64,000 bases of DNA from Icerya purchasi (taxonomy: Eukaryota; Arthropoda; Insecta; Hemiptera; Monophlebidae). Below the pieces are notes generated by a model. It was not told the DNA's origin and made no database searches. It was given only the letters and a program-made list of their open reading frames with translations. The stretch spans positions 459,977,576 to 460,041,575 of the forward strand of contig CM077116.1 in assembly GCA_039619475.1 (NCBI GenBank), in the 5' to 3' direction. Position numbers and translations under genes: made by a program. Below are positions 21,669 to 33,873 of this stretch, piece after piece (position 1 is the stretch's first letter; every line of letters begins with the position of its first letter).

Positions 21669-22000
21669 TTTAGGTGTCTTACGACGAGGCCGTTTAGAGG
21701 ACTAGTTTTAGGTCTATCTTTATTTTCGATCCTCAGTTTTAGACTTTTAATTTATTTCGTCTATACCGACGGTGTATTTCATTAGGAGGTGATAGAGAGG
21801 TTTCAGTATATTCTGACTGGGGCGAATTGCTGCTATAATCCACGACAATTTGACCAGCTAAGAGGCTGGGAGGAGTCTCGTGTACTTACAGATTTATTCT
21901 CTACAATTTGGGCAAATGCAGTTGGTTAGATAAAGATTTTATAATTACGGTCATTGTTGCATAACAGAAATGATTTTAGGTACTTCGCACAATATATTAT

Positions 22001-24190
22001 ATTTTTATTTATATTTACCGATATGTTTTACCTTTTTTTTCGATTCTAGCTGAAGATGGGATATTCCTGAAACCCTTATTAGAAGAATAATCGTTTACAT
22101 TTGTTCATGTAAGATTTCGTGTATTTTACACAAATGTTTTTTAATACTTTTGAAAAAGTACCATAAAAATGATTGTAATGTGTAAATTGTTGTTTGTTAA
22201 TAATCTTACAATGTAGAGATGTTACGATAAAGCGGGAAAAGAGAAATCGCAGTAGTAGTTGTGGGGGCTTCGAACTATAATTTAAATGTAAAAGATGTAT
22301 ATAGTTCCCATCTGTTTGGAATGCCTCTTTACATCCGTCAAGGATTTTACACTTTGAAATATCCTTCACTAAGAATTAAAAGACTTATAGAACACATTTT
22401 GTCTTTTTTCTTGGAATTTACCTTTAACAAAAACTGACCTAAAAAATTTAGATGCAAGTTTTATCGACGAACTACCATTGTATATATACTTGAGAATCAA
22501 GTAAATTTGCCTTTTTACTTCCTTCGCTGATTATATTTTTCTCTATAAACTTACCGCTGATCGGTTGAACGGTAACATTAATGACAACTTCTTCCGTAGA
22601 TAAAACTAAAAATAGAATAATGATAAACGCCGGAAAATATTCTCGATGACACTTTTTTCAAAAACGAATTGAATATCGTGATGTAATCAAAAATTTGACT
22701 AAAGATAAATTTTCCTTACTGGATTTTGTAAATGTTGAATTTTTCGGTGATACTTGGTAACGTTCAGGTTTAGTTCGTTATGTAACTAACTATACGTTAA
22801 GTCCAGGGATGCCAACCATGAAGTTCGACGTTCGTGGATTTTAATTATTTAGTGTTATATTTTATTATTTATGAAAAAAAATTATTTCGCTGCAATTATC
22901 AGAAAAAACGATGTATTAAGACAAATTAAATTCACACCGATCTTTCGGGACCGGTCGACCGCTGAAAAACACAATTGTTAGTTATAAAGAAATCAATAAA
23001 AAATTAAATGTAATACAAAAGGCTACGTATCATTGTTGTCGGTGGTGATCCTGGATCCGTAAGTTGGCGATGTGGCGGTCGGTCGGCACAGAGAACTTGT
23101 AGCCGATATTGGTTAAATCGATGAACGTTCGATCGCTTTCGATATTTTTTCACTATCGTCGCGATGATCGAAATTATATTCTTTGAACAAAAAAACACCA
23201 CCGCTGTTTTCTTAACTGTTAATAAACACGAAACTTCCGTTAAAACGATTAACTCCTCCGCGAAGGTAGCAAAAAAACTTCTTTACCGATCACAGGTAAA
23301 AAATGGAAACTGTTGAAATGGACCAAAAACACAACTCAAAGCCAGGTAAAATTCGGAGACTGATTTCCCGGTAAAAAAAAACAAACTAACTGGCTCGTAA
23401 AACAAAAACAACTCAATGCCCGGTGAAACAGTGACTGCCTGTTTTCAAAAATCTTCTTTTTCGGTCATTCTAAATTTCTCTCCGCCTTTTTCGCCGTGAC
23501 CACTGGACTCGGCCGAATTAGGTAGATCCTTAGGGTTTTACTACTGGCCGGTGATTGGCCACCCCAACCGACAACAGTTCCAGACATGCGCACACTCCCA
23601 CTCGCACCACACATTCCAAATTATTATTTTATTATTTTTTTTTACACAATTTCTTCGGAACCATGTAATGGACACATTACAACGTATAGAATTTTTTTAA
23701 TACAATACATTTTTCTCTAATTTTAATTTCGTTTGAATTTTCAATTTTTTTTTTAATCTCCACATTAATTTAACTAGTATATATGCTAATGCATATTAAT
23801 ACTATTTCCTACTGATTCGTATATTTTTCGTTTTCCCGTGTATTAGGAATTAAATTTAAAAACCATAACACCTAATTTTAAATTATCGTTAAATATTCGT
23901 ATGTAACCACACAACTTACTGTTATTACTTTTTCTCATCTACGCTATACTGCCATCGTATTAACAGCTGAAAATCTCTTTGCAAAAGCTTTGATATTCTT
24001 ACTATCACGATAATTGCTTTACGGTTTATTAAACAGGTTACTGCGCTGTGATGTCCCTCTATTTGTAGAATACGAAGTGTTCAAGTTTCCGTTAGAAGCG
24101 AAGTAAAAAACATGCGGGCATCTTCGACTCAATTGCCGATTTCTTTTGTATTACTCCTGTCCCTAACGGTCCGTGCACTTTAATAATAAA
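22001..24190. other. Spacer, no recognisable gene
   Basis: AT-rich up to about 23,000, then more mixed. At 23,280-23,430 short repeated phrases (AAACAAAAACAACTCAA, CCAGGTAAAA/CCCGGTGAAA) suggest old local duplication. Nothing codes for a recognisable protein. Confidence 0.45.
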
Positions 24191-24475
24191 AAGTAAAGTA
24201 AGTCCCATACCCTTGATAAGGTATGATGGATTGTGAAGCTTTTTTTCGTAATAGTACTTAAGGACCTAATGGATCTGATGAGAATACTGGGGCCAGTTCC
24301 TTTCTACTTTTGGATTATCCGCCTTTACTTTCCCCCAGATAATTCTCTGGTACTCAATTATTTCAGACTGGGTAAACGTGGGAGCGACTTCGATCCGGAA
24401 CCTAGACAAATCTCGATAACCTATGATACCTCCGCTTTGGTAGCCAATCTTAACCACTAGGCTAGCGCGCTATGA
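24190..24475 (-). mobile_element. tRNA-derived SINE, copy 1
   Basis: On the minus strand the unit begins at about 24475 with CCTAGTGGTTAAG (A-box-like) and GGTTATCGAG, a disrupted B box. A body with GAATTATCTGGGGGAAAGTA and ATTCTCATCAGATCC follows, and it ends CAAGGGTATGGGACTTACTT with an AT-rich tail. Copies at 35.07 and 60.64 kb share the full order of blocks. The body is about 280 bp with no ORF. SINEs are transcribed from the internal pol III promoter and moved by LINE enzymes. Confidence 0.8.
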
Positions 24476-25056
24476 GACTTGAATGCTACATCATTGAATA
24501 GAAGCTGTAACCGTCAAATGTAGCCGTGTGTTTTGCTTACAGAATAATCTAATAAAATATCGGGTGCTGACGTTTTGTTTTTTTTTAGGCAAAAAATCTT
24601 CTACATATTGTTTTTGAGGCCCATTAATTATATTTTAACGTGTTGCCGAAGATCTTATTTTCAGGTTGCTTAGTCATCGCGCATCTAAACACAGTAGATA
24701 TATATGCTTGAAGACGTGCCGTATTGGAAAACGGTGTGCTCGGCTGAAAAATACTGTTAGTATTGATTACAAAAATTAGGGTACATTTATAAATGAATAA
24801 ACTATTAAAACCGTGTAAATCGGATGAACGCCGAAAGCAAGGATAAATTAAAGAAAAATAAAACTAAAAACTTCTATGTCGAATGCTAATATACGTACTG
24901 AAAAAATCGTTGAATTTGTAAAAATTCATGAATAACCACAGATCACCTATGAAAGGAATATGTGCATGGCCATTTTGTATCAAAACACATCAGCTTTATA
25001 CATTTAAAATTTATCGCGCTATATTTAATTTTATACAAGTTAATTGAAAAGATTGG
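24476..25056. other. Spacer, no recognisable gene
   Basis: AT-rich, no coding motif visible. Confidence 0.55.
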
Positions 25057-25480
25057 TATTTTTTTTTTTTTTTTTTTTTTTTTTGTGTGGGGGGGTCGTC
25101 TATAAGGACATTGGCCCAAGAACAAAGGAAAAAGGACGCAAAAGACTCAGATCTTTACACAATCAGAGATAGCCGACAAAAAGAAATCAAGAGCTTGAAC
25201 AACAGAAGGAGAAGGAAGGGGGAGAATGAACGAAGCACTGTATGGAGTGGGAATATGTAAAAGGGAAGAGTAGGAAGCAGCTTGATCGGTTACAAGAGAT
25301 GAACACTCGAACATTATGTGATCGGGATCACACACAAATTGAATATTGGAGGGGTGCAATGGACAAAAAGGAGACGGTACAAGAGAGTAACGGAAAAGCG
25401 AGGAAGGAAGCAAACTGTGCCCAAAGCGCAGGCGGCAAATCGCAGAGATGTTGGAGCGACGCATGGAAGGAAAGTCAAGA
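25057..25480 (-). mobile_element. 5'-truncated LINE 3' end (CRLRFGH-tail family, copy 2)
   Basis: A 26-base T run (25058-25084) is the A tail of a minus-strand insertion. Upstream on that strand, after a short 3' UTR, the frame 25464-25147 (105 aa) encodes SAICRLRFGHSLLPSSLF, CPLHPSNIQFVCDPDHIMFE and LLHIPTPYSASFILPL. CxLRFGH...CPLH...CDxDHxxFEC is a CCHC-like C-terminal module of a non-LTR ORF2. This copy is open and the best preserved of the group, but starts inside the C-terminal domain. Confidence 0.8.
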
Positions 25481-26039
25481 GATGGTCTTATTTTCTCCTA
25501 GTTTGTTATTTTGTATAAATAGCACGTAAGAGAAGTTTTTTTTATCGAGAGCTACTTTTATCTCCAGTTTTAGCCATTTACTTAATTTACCTGGACTAAT
25601 TACTTAAATTAGTCTACACTAAAGCTGGAAATTACTTACGCATAATTAAAGTGTTTAGCTTGTTTTTTTTTGGGAAAAGATTTTCGCGAAGAAAAATGTT
25701 TGAACATTGTCCGGCTAAAGGCATGAAATGCTTCAAAATAATGGCTGGATTTTTCATTTAATTACGAATATCGGGTGAACAGAAATAGTTCAGGATGAAC
25801 TCATTAGGAGCAAATATTTAATGTGATGATTAAGTATAATTGCGTGTGAATTAAATTATAACTACAATTTTATTGGACCTTTTGATTTTATACCGATAAT
25901 GTAATGAATGTAACTAGCTCGAATAACACACGTAAAAAAATTACATATGTCTTATGAAGTTGCATGGTTAAGAAATCGTACAGCCCGATCTATATAGTAG
26001 CTAGAGAGTTAAATTAACTTCGTAATCGAACGTATTTTT
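25481..26039. other. Spacer, no recognisable gene
   Basis: AT-rich sequence with a short inverted-like pair around 25,560-25,630 (AGCTACTTTTATCTCC). No gene is supported. Confidence 0.5.
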
Positions 26040-26780
26040 CCAACAAATAATGAAAAAACCGTGAAACCCCAAAAAGTATAAAATTTAAGGTGCCAAATTT
26101 TGGAAAAAGTGAAAATCAAGTTTTAAGAAAAAATTTAGAAAACAAATCACAGCCCATTCTATAAAAGCTATGGGGTTGATTTTTTTTTTTTTTTAGTCGG
26201 TGTATTTTCGTCCTCAAAATATTGCAAGAATACATAAATTTTGAAACTTAAGAGCTTAAATTTGGGAAAATATACTATCAAAGCAGTAAGATCGGAAACT
26301 AAAAAAAAATTCGCAGCCCTTTCCGTGAAAGCTATGGAGTTGATTTTTTTTTTTTTTGAAATTACGTATTTTCATCGCTAGAATATAAGAAAAACTATGA
26401 ACTCCAAAAATTTTAAAATTAAAGAGCCCACATTTTCAAAAATGTGAAAAACGAGCTGGGAGAAAAAAGGTGTTCAAATTTTCCACAAAACCATTAGTGA
26501 CTACAGAACTGATTCTTTTCTTTATTTTAATCGGCGCCCGGCGTCTCTGGAATATCGGAAAAATACAAAAATTAAGCTTTTAAAAAGAATTTAAAATATT
26601 CGTTTCGTAATAACTACTGAATTGGTTTTTGCTTTAATTGACGTACATTTGGAATTAAAATATCGAAAAAGTACAAAACCGCAAGAATTATAAAATTGAA
26701 GGGTCCAAATTTTGAAAAACACATTTTATGTCACTGTTTTTTTTTTGACTTTATTTTAACTTTACACTGGGCAGTATAAA
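26040..26780. repeat. Degenerate ~165-bp satellite-like tandem array
   Basis: About four diverged monomers repeat the order AAAGCTATGGGGTTGATTTTT, a poly-T tract, a GTATTTTCGTC-like segment, AATAT-GGAAAAATAC, AAAATTTAAGG and CCAAATTTTGAAAAA. The GGTTGATTT/GAGTTGATTT anchors lie at about 26172, 26337 and, more weakly, 26506 and 26618. The first period is about 165 bp. No ORF is present. Confidence 0.65.
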
Positions 26781-27399
26781 TTTGTTTTATGTTTTGTTCC
26801 ATAATACTGCGATATCGGTTTGTTTCGCTAGAGGAATATATGAAAAATAAATATAAGAATATATTGTCTAAATTGTCACGAAACGCATTCTTTTATATGT
26901 AGTATATATCGGGAATGTCCGGAGACACAAAAACAACTAGATGTAAAAAAGTTAATGGCATACCAAAATCTACGTTATATAGAAACAACGAAAAAAATTC
27001 ATATATTTTTTCCGATTACGGAATGGTAACTGCAACTCATATAATAAACAAATTGGTAATTATATTAAATTGTCGAAAATTCATTTGAGCTTCTTCAGAG
27101 CTCTGGTGAGTTCCCTTCCCTTATTAAAAATACCGCAAGAAATGTTTTAATAATATAGAACTACATATTAGCGTACAAGACGTTAATGTTGCAACGCAGC
27201 TGTTAACCAGCCGATAGATTATACAGAATGGATCCCTAATTTTGCTGCACAGTTTTCTCGTAAAATCAGTAAAGGTATTCGGGAATTTCGAGATATCAGT
27301 GAGTTCCAATTTGATCAAGAATTAATCAATGACGTTTCATTAACTGTGAACGAAATAATTATTAACACCAGAAATTAAAAATATTTGATTAGATTTAAT
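26781..27399. other. Spacer upstream of a LINE, no confident gene
   Basis: May include the decayed endonuclease-RT linker of the LINE that follows, but no motif is clear enough to annotate. Confidence 0.4.
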
Positions 27400-28520
27400 T
27401 TTCTTTTAGTACAAGCTTTATACCGCAATGTTGAAAACACCGTTCTTATACTTGAAGCAGCTAAAGATACGATTTATATACATCATACAGGCCTATCGCC
27501 TTATTATCGTGCGTTGCAAAAACTATGGTAAATATGATTAAATTCAGACATGATGTAAGGAACGCTTTAACTGTACTTACTAATGATTTATATATTAATT
27601 TAGGTAAAAATTGACATATCGTCGCAATATTTGTGGATATGACATCGGCGTATGGTAATCAAAATGGCAGGTATTGATGTTCCGGCAAAAATAAGAAAAT
27701 GTATAAGACTCTATAATAATCGGAAACTATCCATACTGCAGGAAAAATATTTAGCTATGTAATCACAGGTAGAGAAGCCCCCCGCAACTGAGAGTTGGTC
27801 TTCCTACACCATATTGCGTTTCTTATGTCCTATCTTTTCCCTCTCTACAGACTGTTGCTATTATTTGTTCCTTTCTCCTAACAACATTTGATATCGTATA
27901 AACTTATAATTGACTCCTTCCTACTCTATTTGTTTCTGGGTAAAGGTCCCCCGGTTGACAGACCCAAAAGAAGAAAAAAGGAGTTTCTATTATATGTATC
28001 GTATTAAAATCGTTCAATACGCCGATGATATAGATACTAACAGTGGCAACACTAACGGAGTAACGAGTATAACAGACTACAAAAAGTCACTTTGTCGTTT
28101 CAGAATAATTTGAACATTTTCAAACAGACCATTAACATCGAGAAAGCACGCGGAATAATCTTTTCCGGGAAAATAATTTTAGAACTTCGCCTCTTATTAG
28201 ATTACAAAGTAAGTTAAATTTCCCGATCCGGTTAAATATGTGGAGGTAAGTTTTGATAAAAATCCTATTTTGGCCAAATGCGAGAAAAGAATGCTTTAAG
28301 AGCACTAACGGAGTTCAGTTGGGTAGCCTGTTCAATAAAAAATTTTATGATATACAAGGAGATAATTAGATCTCATTTAGAATATGCATTACTAGTTATC
28401 GATGAATCGAAGACAACACAATTTTATAGGTAATACAAAATAAAGCCGAAAGAAGTTGCCCCGGGCTGCTATGTCATTTACACCGGTATACTAGCTATTT
28501 TTTTAGTTAAAACTAGAGAA
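27400..28520 (+). pseudogene. Jockey-type LINE reverse transcriptase relic
   Basis: Plus-strand frames give SYRPIALLSCVAKTMVNMIK (RT motif 1, YRPIxLLS), HIVAIFVDMTSAYGN (motif A with FVDMTSAY), SGREAPR, then after a nested insertion KIVQYADDI (motif C with an intact YADD box at about 28010-28034), then KYVEVSFDKN and IRSHLEYALLVIDESK. The order and motifs are those of a jockey-clade RT lacking RNase H in this part. Stops and frameshifts occur throughout. Start and end are set by the outermost recognisable motifs. Confidence 0.82.
27790..27985 (+). mobile_element. ~190-bp LINE 3' end nested inside another LINE's RT
   Basis: Bases from GGTCTTCCTACACCATATTG to the A-rich stretch near 27970 match, in reverse orientation, the 3' end of copy 1 at about 9785-9965, including the 3' UTR GTAAAGGTCCCC and terminal adenines. 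It therefore carries its own tail and is inserted in the plus orientation between RT motifs B and C of the host LINE. Confidence 0.8.
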
Positions 28521-28945
28521 TTTCCAATAATAATTAGACTAAAGTGATGTTGTGATTAATTTGCTATTAGAATTAAAATAGTATAAGTGATAATATTAAT
28601 GAACAATCCATAATTTTAGGCAGATTAACAAAAAAAAAAAACCAAAATAGCCTTTACTAATCAGTTATATGAAATTAATAAATTCAAATATAACAATCAC
28701 GAGATGGCAGTTTACAACATGACATTCTCGAATATATTATCGAAACTAGATATTGTGACATTTATGATCAAGAACAGGGGCGAATTAAGGATTTACGGAG
28801 CCCGAGACTAATCTTGATTAAGGGGCGGCCCCCTTCGAAGAAGAAATGGTGAAAAAACTCTAATATCATATATGTGCAAACAAACAAACAAATAAAAAAA
28901 AAAAAAAAACCCTAATAAAATTAAAATTGTGCTCTCTTTAAAAAA
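28521..28945. other. Spacer, no recognisable gene
   Basis: AT-rich, with an A run at 28898-28910. The CCCGAGACT and GGGGCGGCCCCC-containing stretch near 28,800 is GC-rich relative to its surroundings, with no identity I can name. Confidence 0.45.
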
Positions 28946-29480
28946 TCTTTTTTTTTTTTTTTTTTTTTTTTATGGGTACGCCAACGAAGAGCAACAGCCC
29001 AATCAGCCAAGGAATCTAAGTAATAGTTCAAAAGGAGAATAACATATTAGATTTCAATCTGGTGCGAGATTGAATGAATAAAAGAAGCTAGAATAGGAAC
29101 AACTGACAACGAAGGAAATGAGAGAATATAAGAGTAATTTTGTACGAAGTAGGAAGACGAAGATCTAAAAGCCGAGAATAAAAGAAAGAACGTTCTGAAG
29201 AGAGTGAGGAACATTCGAAGAAGACGTGATTGATATCACACAGAAAAAAGGAGTCCTCTGGGTGAAGAGGGCACCGCGGAAAAGAGACGAGGGAAAAACG
29301 ATAAAGTGACGAAGGAAGAAAAGTATGACCGAAACGAAGACGACATATAGCGGTGATCAGGGGACGACAAAGGGAAGGAAACATGTCGAACCATCTGGTC
29401 AAAGAAGGTAAGGGCTGAACGGAAAGATAAAAGGAATTCGGATTTGAGAAAAGGGAAAAATAAATATCCTTCCATAATCT
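28946..29480 (-). mobile_element. 5'-truncated LINE 3' end (CRLRFGH-tail family, copy 3)
   Basis: A 24-base T run (28949-28972) marks the A tail. On the minus strand the frame 29402-29088 encodes TAICRLRFGHTFLPSSLYRF, CPLHPEDSFFLCDINHVFFE and DLRLPTSYKITLI, collinear with copy 2. An overlapping upstream frame (29475-29236) continues the ORF2 C-terminal part. One frameshift joins the two; the rest of ORF2 is absent. Confidence 0.8.
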
Positions 29481-31155
29481 AAGGTGAAACTGTTTGGAAA
29501 TATGATTAATATTGTGAGCGGAAAATTTATGAAGAGGATGTCCATTGGAAGAATCAACTTTCTTACCCTAAGACATTAAATGCCTACATCGATTAAACGT
29601 CAAATAAGGAATTTTATATATACATGTTAATATTTGTGATTTTTTATTAATAACATTATCTTTTTCTACAAAAAAATATTTACACATAAATATTAAATAT
29701 TGCGGATAGTAAAAAAATAATTGTTTTTTAATAAGAATAATAACTTTATTTATAATGCATTATCTACAGCGGCGTTACGCTGGTCTTGTCACTGCTACAT
29801 CGGCTTTCAAACTATAATTGTGATACACTCATGCGATGTTTTTGATCACTTTTCTCTTTATATAAATTATAAAAATGCATTGTTATAATTCCATAATTGT
29901 TTATGTGTGATCAGAAAAAAGTGAATGTGTGATTTATTAAATTTTTCGAATAAAATCATCGATCGATTAAAACTCGCTTTTATTTTAAATAATTTTTATA
30001 CAGTTCAAAATGAAACATGTTAATTTTCGATAAAAATAAAAAGTGAAATATTGTTTTTAAATTAAGCAGATCGTAAAACATTTTCACATAGAAAAATTTA
30101 CACAACGATTGCATATAGGTATCGCAATATTTCAGTAGAGAATTATTATTAATCGATCGATTTGTCGAATGTTTATTTATTATTCAATGCGTACGTTAAA
30201 GGGGACTCGTTCCGCCTATTTTTTTAACACAATAAGATAGATCTGTAATTATTCATTTCATGTAGCATTTAGTTTATTGGGGTAAAAAGAGAGAGAGTTG
30301 TTTTTAAGGAGAGAAAAAGTATATAAATTTATTAACGAACTCGTATATTCTTTTTTTGTAGACATATAAAAATTAACTGAATTCTTTTTAAGATGAAAAA
30401 TGCAAATTTAATACCTTGCATTTTTACAGTATCGAGTATTTTGAGAAAATAAACTTAAATTTTCCACGTGAAAAATTAAATTTTTGTCTGTCCGACGGTA
30501 TTCGCGATCAAACAGTAATGTTATGTTTTATATTAAATAGAGAGATTATTTAAATTACGATTGAAGTTTTGATAAATGTATATGTATATAGAGTAAATAC
30601 GTGTAAGTAGGCATTTTATTACGGTAATAAACAGATATCGAAAACGTGTATCATGCGCATTGTCATTATATGTAGAACTGTATGCTGTATTTAAAGCCTT
30701 GCAATACGTTAAGACCAATAAAAGGTTACTCGTAGCGGACAGACTCGCTAACTTCCCCATTATGATGAAGTAGGAGACGAAACGAAATTTAACGAGCAAC
30801 GTTGAGTGCCAAATAAAAAAAAAACAATCGTAAAATTGGGCAGATTTCTGACTAAAACGGAGTTTTATTTCGAAATGAGATTGCCAAGGACTGGTAGTTA
30901 TAAAATACTCGTAATTTACAATAAGGTCAACCGAAGGGAAACGTAATACGGCATATCAATGAACAAAGTCAGATACGCTGGTTTAAAAAATACCCGAAAA
31001 TCAATAAAACTAAAGGTAAAGTATAAGTGTATTCATTCAAAAGGAAACGTCAATAAACGTCTCGTCTTTGTGCAAATAGAATAAAGTTAGTCGGATGAGA
31101 ACTGGGCATCGCAGTACTAGTAGCTCCACTTATTTAGATTGGGTATAAAGCATTC
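29481..31155. other. Spacer, no recognisable gene
   Basis: Strongly AT-rich with short GAGA and TA tracts near 30,280 and 30,580. The frame at 30533-30799 has no recognised motif. Confidence 0.5.
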
Positions 31156-31520
31156 AGGATCTCGTGGAGTAAAAAAAAAAAGACGAGCGCTGAGGTACTA
31201 CAGACGATGAGAAAGGAAACGGAGCTGATCGACATTGTCAAAAGAAGAAAAATGAAATACTTTGGTCATGTGACGCGTGGACCGAAATACACATTAGTAC
31301 AGAATATATTGATGGGAAAGGTGGTAGGAAAAAGAAGGGTTGGACGAACAAGAATGTCTTGGTTCAAGAACCTACAGACATGGACAGGTTGCAGTGTTGA
31401 AGAACTGTTCCACGCCGCAGCAAACGGATAAGGGTGCCTATAAAGAATTAATGAAGCTTGTCATTAGATGAGCCTAAGATCAAGAACGGTCATGGCACTG
31501 AAAGAAAGAGATAAAAAATG
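31156..31520 (+). pseudogene. RTE-like LINE C-terminus and 3' end
   Basis: The plus-strand frame open from about 31160 to 31431 encodes SWSKKKKTSAEVLQTMRKE, then IDIVKRRKMKYFGHVTRG, GKVVGKRRVGRTRMSWFKN and WTGCSVEELFHAAANG. This is the C-terminal end of an RTE-like LINE RT, the same family as at 4.3 and 49 kb. A short 3' part includes CATGGCACTGAAAGAAAGAG, resembling the CATGGCACCGA end of the 4.2-kb copy. It is truncated at its 5' side. Confidence 0.82.
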
Positions 31521-31786
31521 ATCCGAAATGCGAAATATGTGAAGAGGAGAAAGGATCTTTAGAGTATATGACAATGTATGAAGTATAGCGGCGATTTAAT
31601 GTATTTACGTTTGAATAATTAGAAAATATTACCGATTTCTACGGTTCTAATCATTAATATTGTCCATAATTAGTGGGAAACCATATTTAAAATCTTTAGA
31701 TGATTGGCAGAATTAGTTATGGCGAGAAGATTCGGCCAAAAGAAAAAAAAGTTCGCTTTTTTAATATATTTCGAGCTTTGAAATCG

Positions 31787-31831
<45 letters not shown>

Positions 31832-31936
31832 TTATTTTATTGATGTGTTCCAAAATTATTTCAGAATTTTTTTTTTTGTTTTGGCTTAGCCTTCGCCATT
31901 TAGCCAGTTTTTTTTCTTTTACTTAACCCTTTATCG
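31521..31936. other. Spacer with (ATT)n at 31794-31832
   Basis: A perfect ATT/TTA trinucleotide tract of about 13 units lies in AT-rich DNA. No gene is visible. Confidence 0.8.
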
Positions 31937-32096
31937 GGTATTTTATAAAACTTCCTTATTTATTATTTTTATACTTTTATCTTGTGGTATTTTATAAAAC
32001 TTCCTTATTTATTATTTTTATACTTTTATCTTGTGGTATTTTATAAAACTTCCTTATTTATTATTTTTATACTTTTATCTTGTGGTATTTTATAAA
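31937..32096. repeat. 49-bp tandem repeat, three copies
   Basis: Three essentially identical units beginning GGTATTTTATAAAACTTCC, plus a partial fourth (GGTATTTTATAAA). The lack of divergence implies recent expansion. Confidence 0.92.
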
Positions 32097-33403
32097 TGTC
32101 TTCTTATAAGTCATTCGATGTTTGACATTTTCTTGCCAATTCCGCGTGAAAGTTTATGCAGTACGACTAGAGAGTGCGTTAGAATTAATATTTTTTGACC
32201 GACAAACCTTCTAGAATATTCTAGGCTTTTTAAAACAGAAAATAATTCCACTGTAAAGAAAAATCCAGCATATATCAACCGAAAAGTTTAATAAAACTCC
32301 CGGCTAGAATATTAAAAAGGCTGCTGTGTATCTATTTTGCCGCGGATCAAAAATCGACCACCTCTGGTTGACGATTTACGATTGAATATACCATCTCTTA
32401 ACCCTGCGCGGTCGTAGTGTTAAATGGTGATTTTTTTTCTCCGAGCACTATTGCCTACAGTAGCAGTTACGAAGCTAAACACTGATATAGCCTAACGTGT
32501 ATGATTGTAACGTTCATATTGCGAAACTGATGAAAACTTTGATCGGCCTGCAAATTCGGAATAAATCCGAGAAAATATAATAAGAACAAAAGGAATTTAC
32601 CGAAATTGTAAATTCGTAAGTGTACATATGATAATGGTTAGGATAAACTATGTGCGTACCGCCGTTCGAATTAAAGTCTTACTTTTGGTAAAATTTTACT
32701 TTAGATGTAAAAAAGGTCACATCTGTCAAGCATATTCGATGATTTTTCCAATTCATCTAAAGAGACAAGATAATTTAGCGAAAGATCGAAAGGTGTCAAA
32801 AAAATCTGAGGTGGGCAATTTTTTTTGTCTTTCCTCTGTCATTTCTCTTTAAAATAAGATCAGGTTTCTTCTTTTTTCTTCTTTCTTTTCTTTGTATTGG
32901 AAGATATTTAGCTGCCCTCCGGTATCGGTATGCAGATGAGTATTTACGGTGTGTGTACGTGTGTATGTGTGTACTATGTTATAATTTATGTAATCTTAAG
33001 CCGACTAATATTATGATGTACAGAATAAGCAGGAATAGTTGTAATTTTGTATACTTAGAATAAACGTTAATAAGAGTGTCAGGCACACTCACACAACGGA
33101 CATACTTGCTCCGTGAGGCCCATATAACTTATTTAAATTAAAAAAAAAAAAAAAAATTTCTGGCAGACGGCAGTTTTTAAATTATAAAATAGAAAAGCCT
33201 ACTCTTAAACTGTTAACTGTAGCGATGTTTTTATTAGAGCAGCCGAAACGTATAGTCGAAAGAGGGTTACCGCAGTCAAGTGTAGTAACAGAAATTGGCG
33301 TATCTGAGGACACTATTAGTCCTATAAATTGAAAACCCTTGAGTTGATTTATTGAACTTGATAGCTTCTTTTATTTCATACATAATTATATCGAGTTTAA
33401 TTC

Positions 33404-33456
<53 letters not shown>

Positions 33457-33873
33457 CTTCCGTCTCTTTATGTTCTTAAACTAGTTACTAGTAACACTGC
33501 ATAAAATTAGAAGACTGGTTGTTAAATTATTTCCTCTCGAAGGTGCTTTTTTACACCTTATTCGCTCGCTGAATTTTTTCGCGAGTCATCGAAGATGTAA
33601 TTAATTTCGCATATTATCTTTTATAGACTTCCCGCAGTACAACGTTAGACTAAAGAGCGGAATTGTTCTTTTTCATTTTTTTTTTTTGTAAGACAAATTC
33701 CTACAATTGGAACTACTCTAGCGCCACAGTATTAGTATTAAAATAGAACCGAAATTGTAACATTCAAGTTCCCTTTTGAGATTTTCTCTGTTTCTGTTCA
33801 CAAGTACACAAATTACGTTTTTACCCCGAGCCGTTAGTTTCCTTCGTTAGCCCGTATAAAATATGACGTTTTA
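32097..33873. other. Spacer, with (TA)n/(TG)n at 33404-33457
   Basis: Also has an imperfect TGTG tract near 32,950. A short frame near 33,230-33,320 (VERGLPQSSVVTEIGVSEDT) looks helix-turn-helix-like but is too brief to assign. No supported gene. Confidence 0.45.

Larger units (their letters stand above)
13545..22000 (-). mobile_element. Old RNase H-bearing LINE split by a BEL/Pao element
   Basis: Minus-strand blocks appear in the correct LINE order on both sides of the LTR element at 15470-19955: ORF1-like (21668-21333), APE endonuclease (about 21100-20400), first RT residues (about 20110-19960), insertion, RT middle and palm (about 15400-14450), RNase H (about 14420-14190) and the C-terminal tail (about 13880-13545). 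Without the insertion the LINE spans roughly 4 kb, near full length. The combination of APE endonuclease, RT and RNase H points to the I/jockey-type assemblage. The left end is set by the last recognisable codon block and the right end (22000) is approximate. Confidence 0.65.

Noticed and set aside
22815..22835. CAGGGATGCCAACC as a hAT terminal repeat
   Set aside because: A single occurrence with no matching inverted end or 8-bp target duplication found nearby.
33225..33330. Helix-turn-helix-like peptide (VVTEIGVSEDTIS)
   Set aside because: Too short, ends in a stop, and no transposase motif follows.
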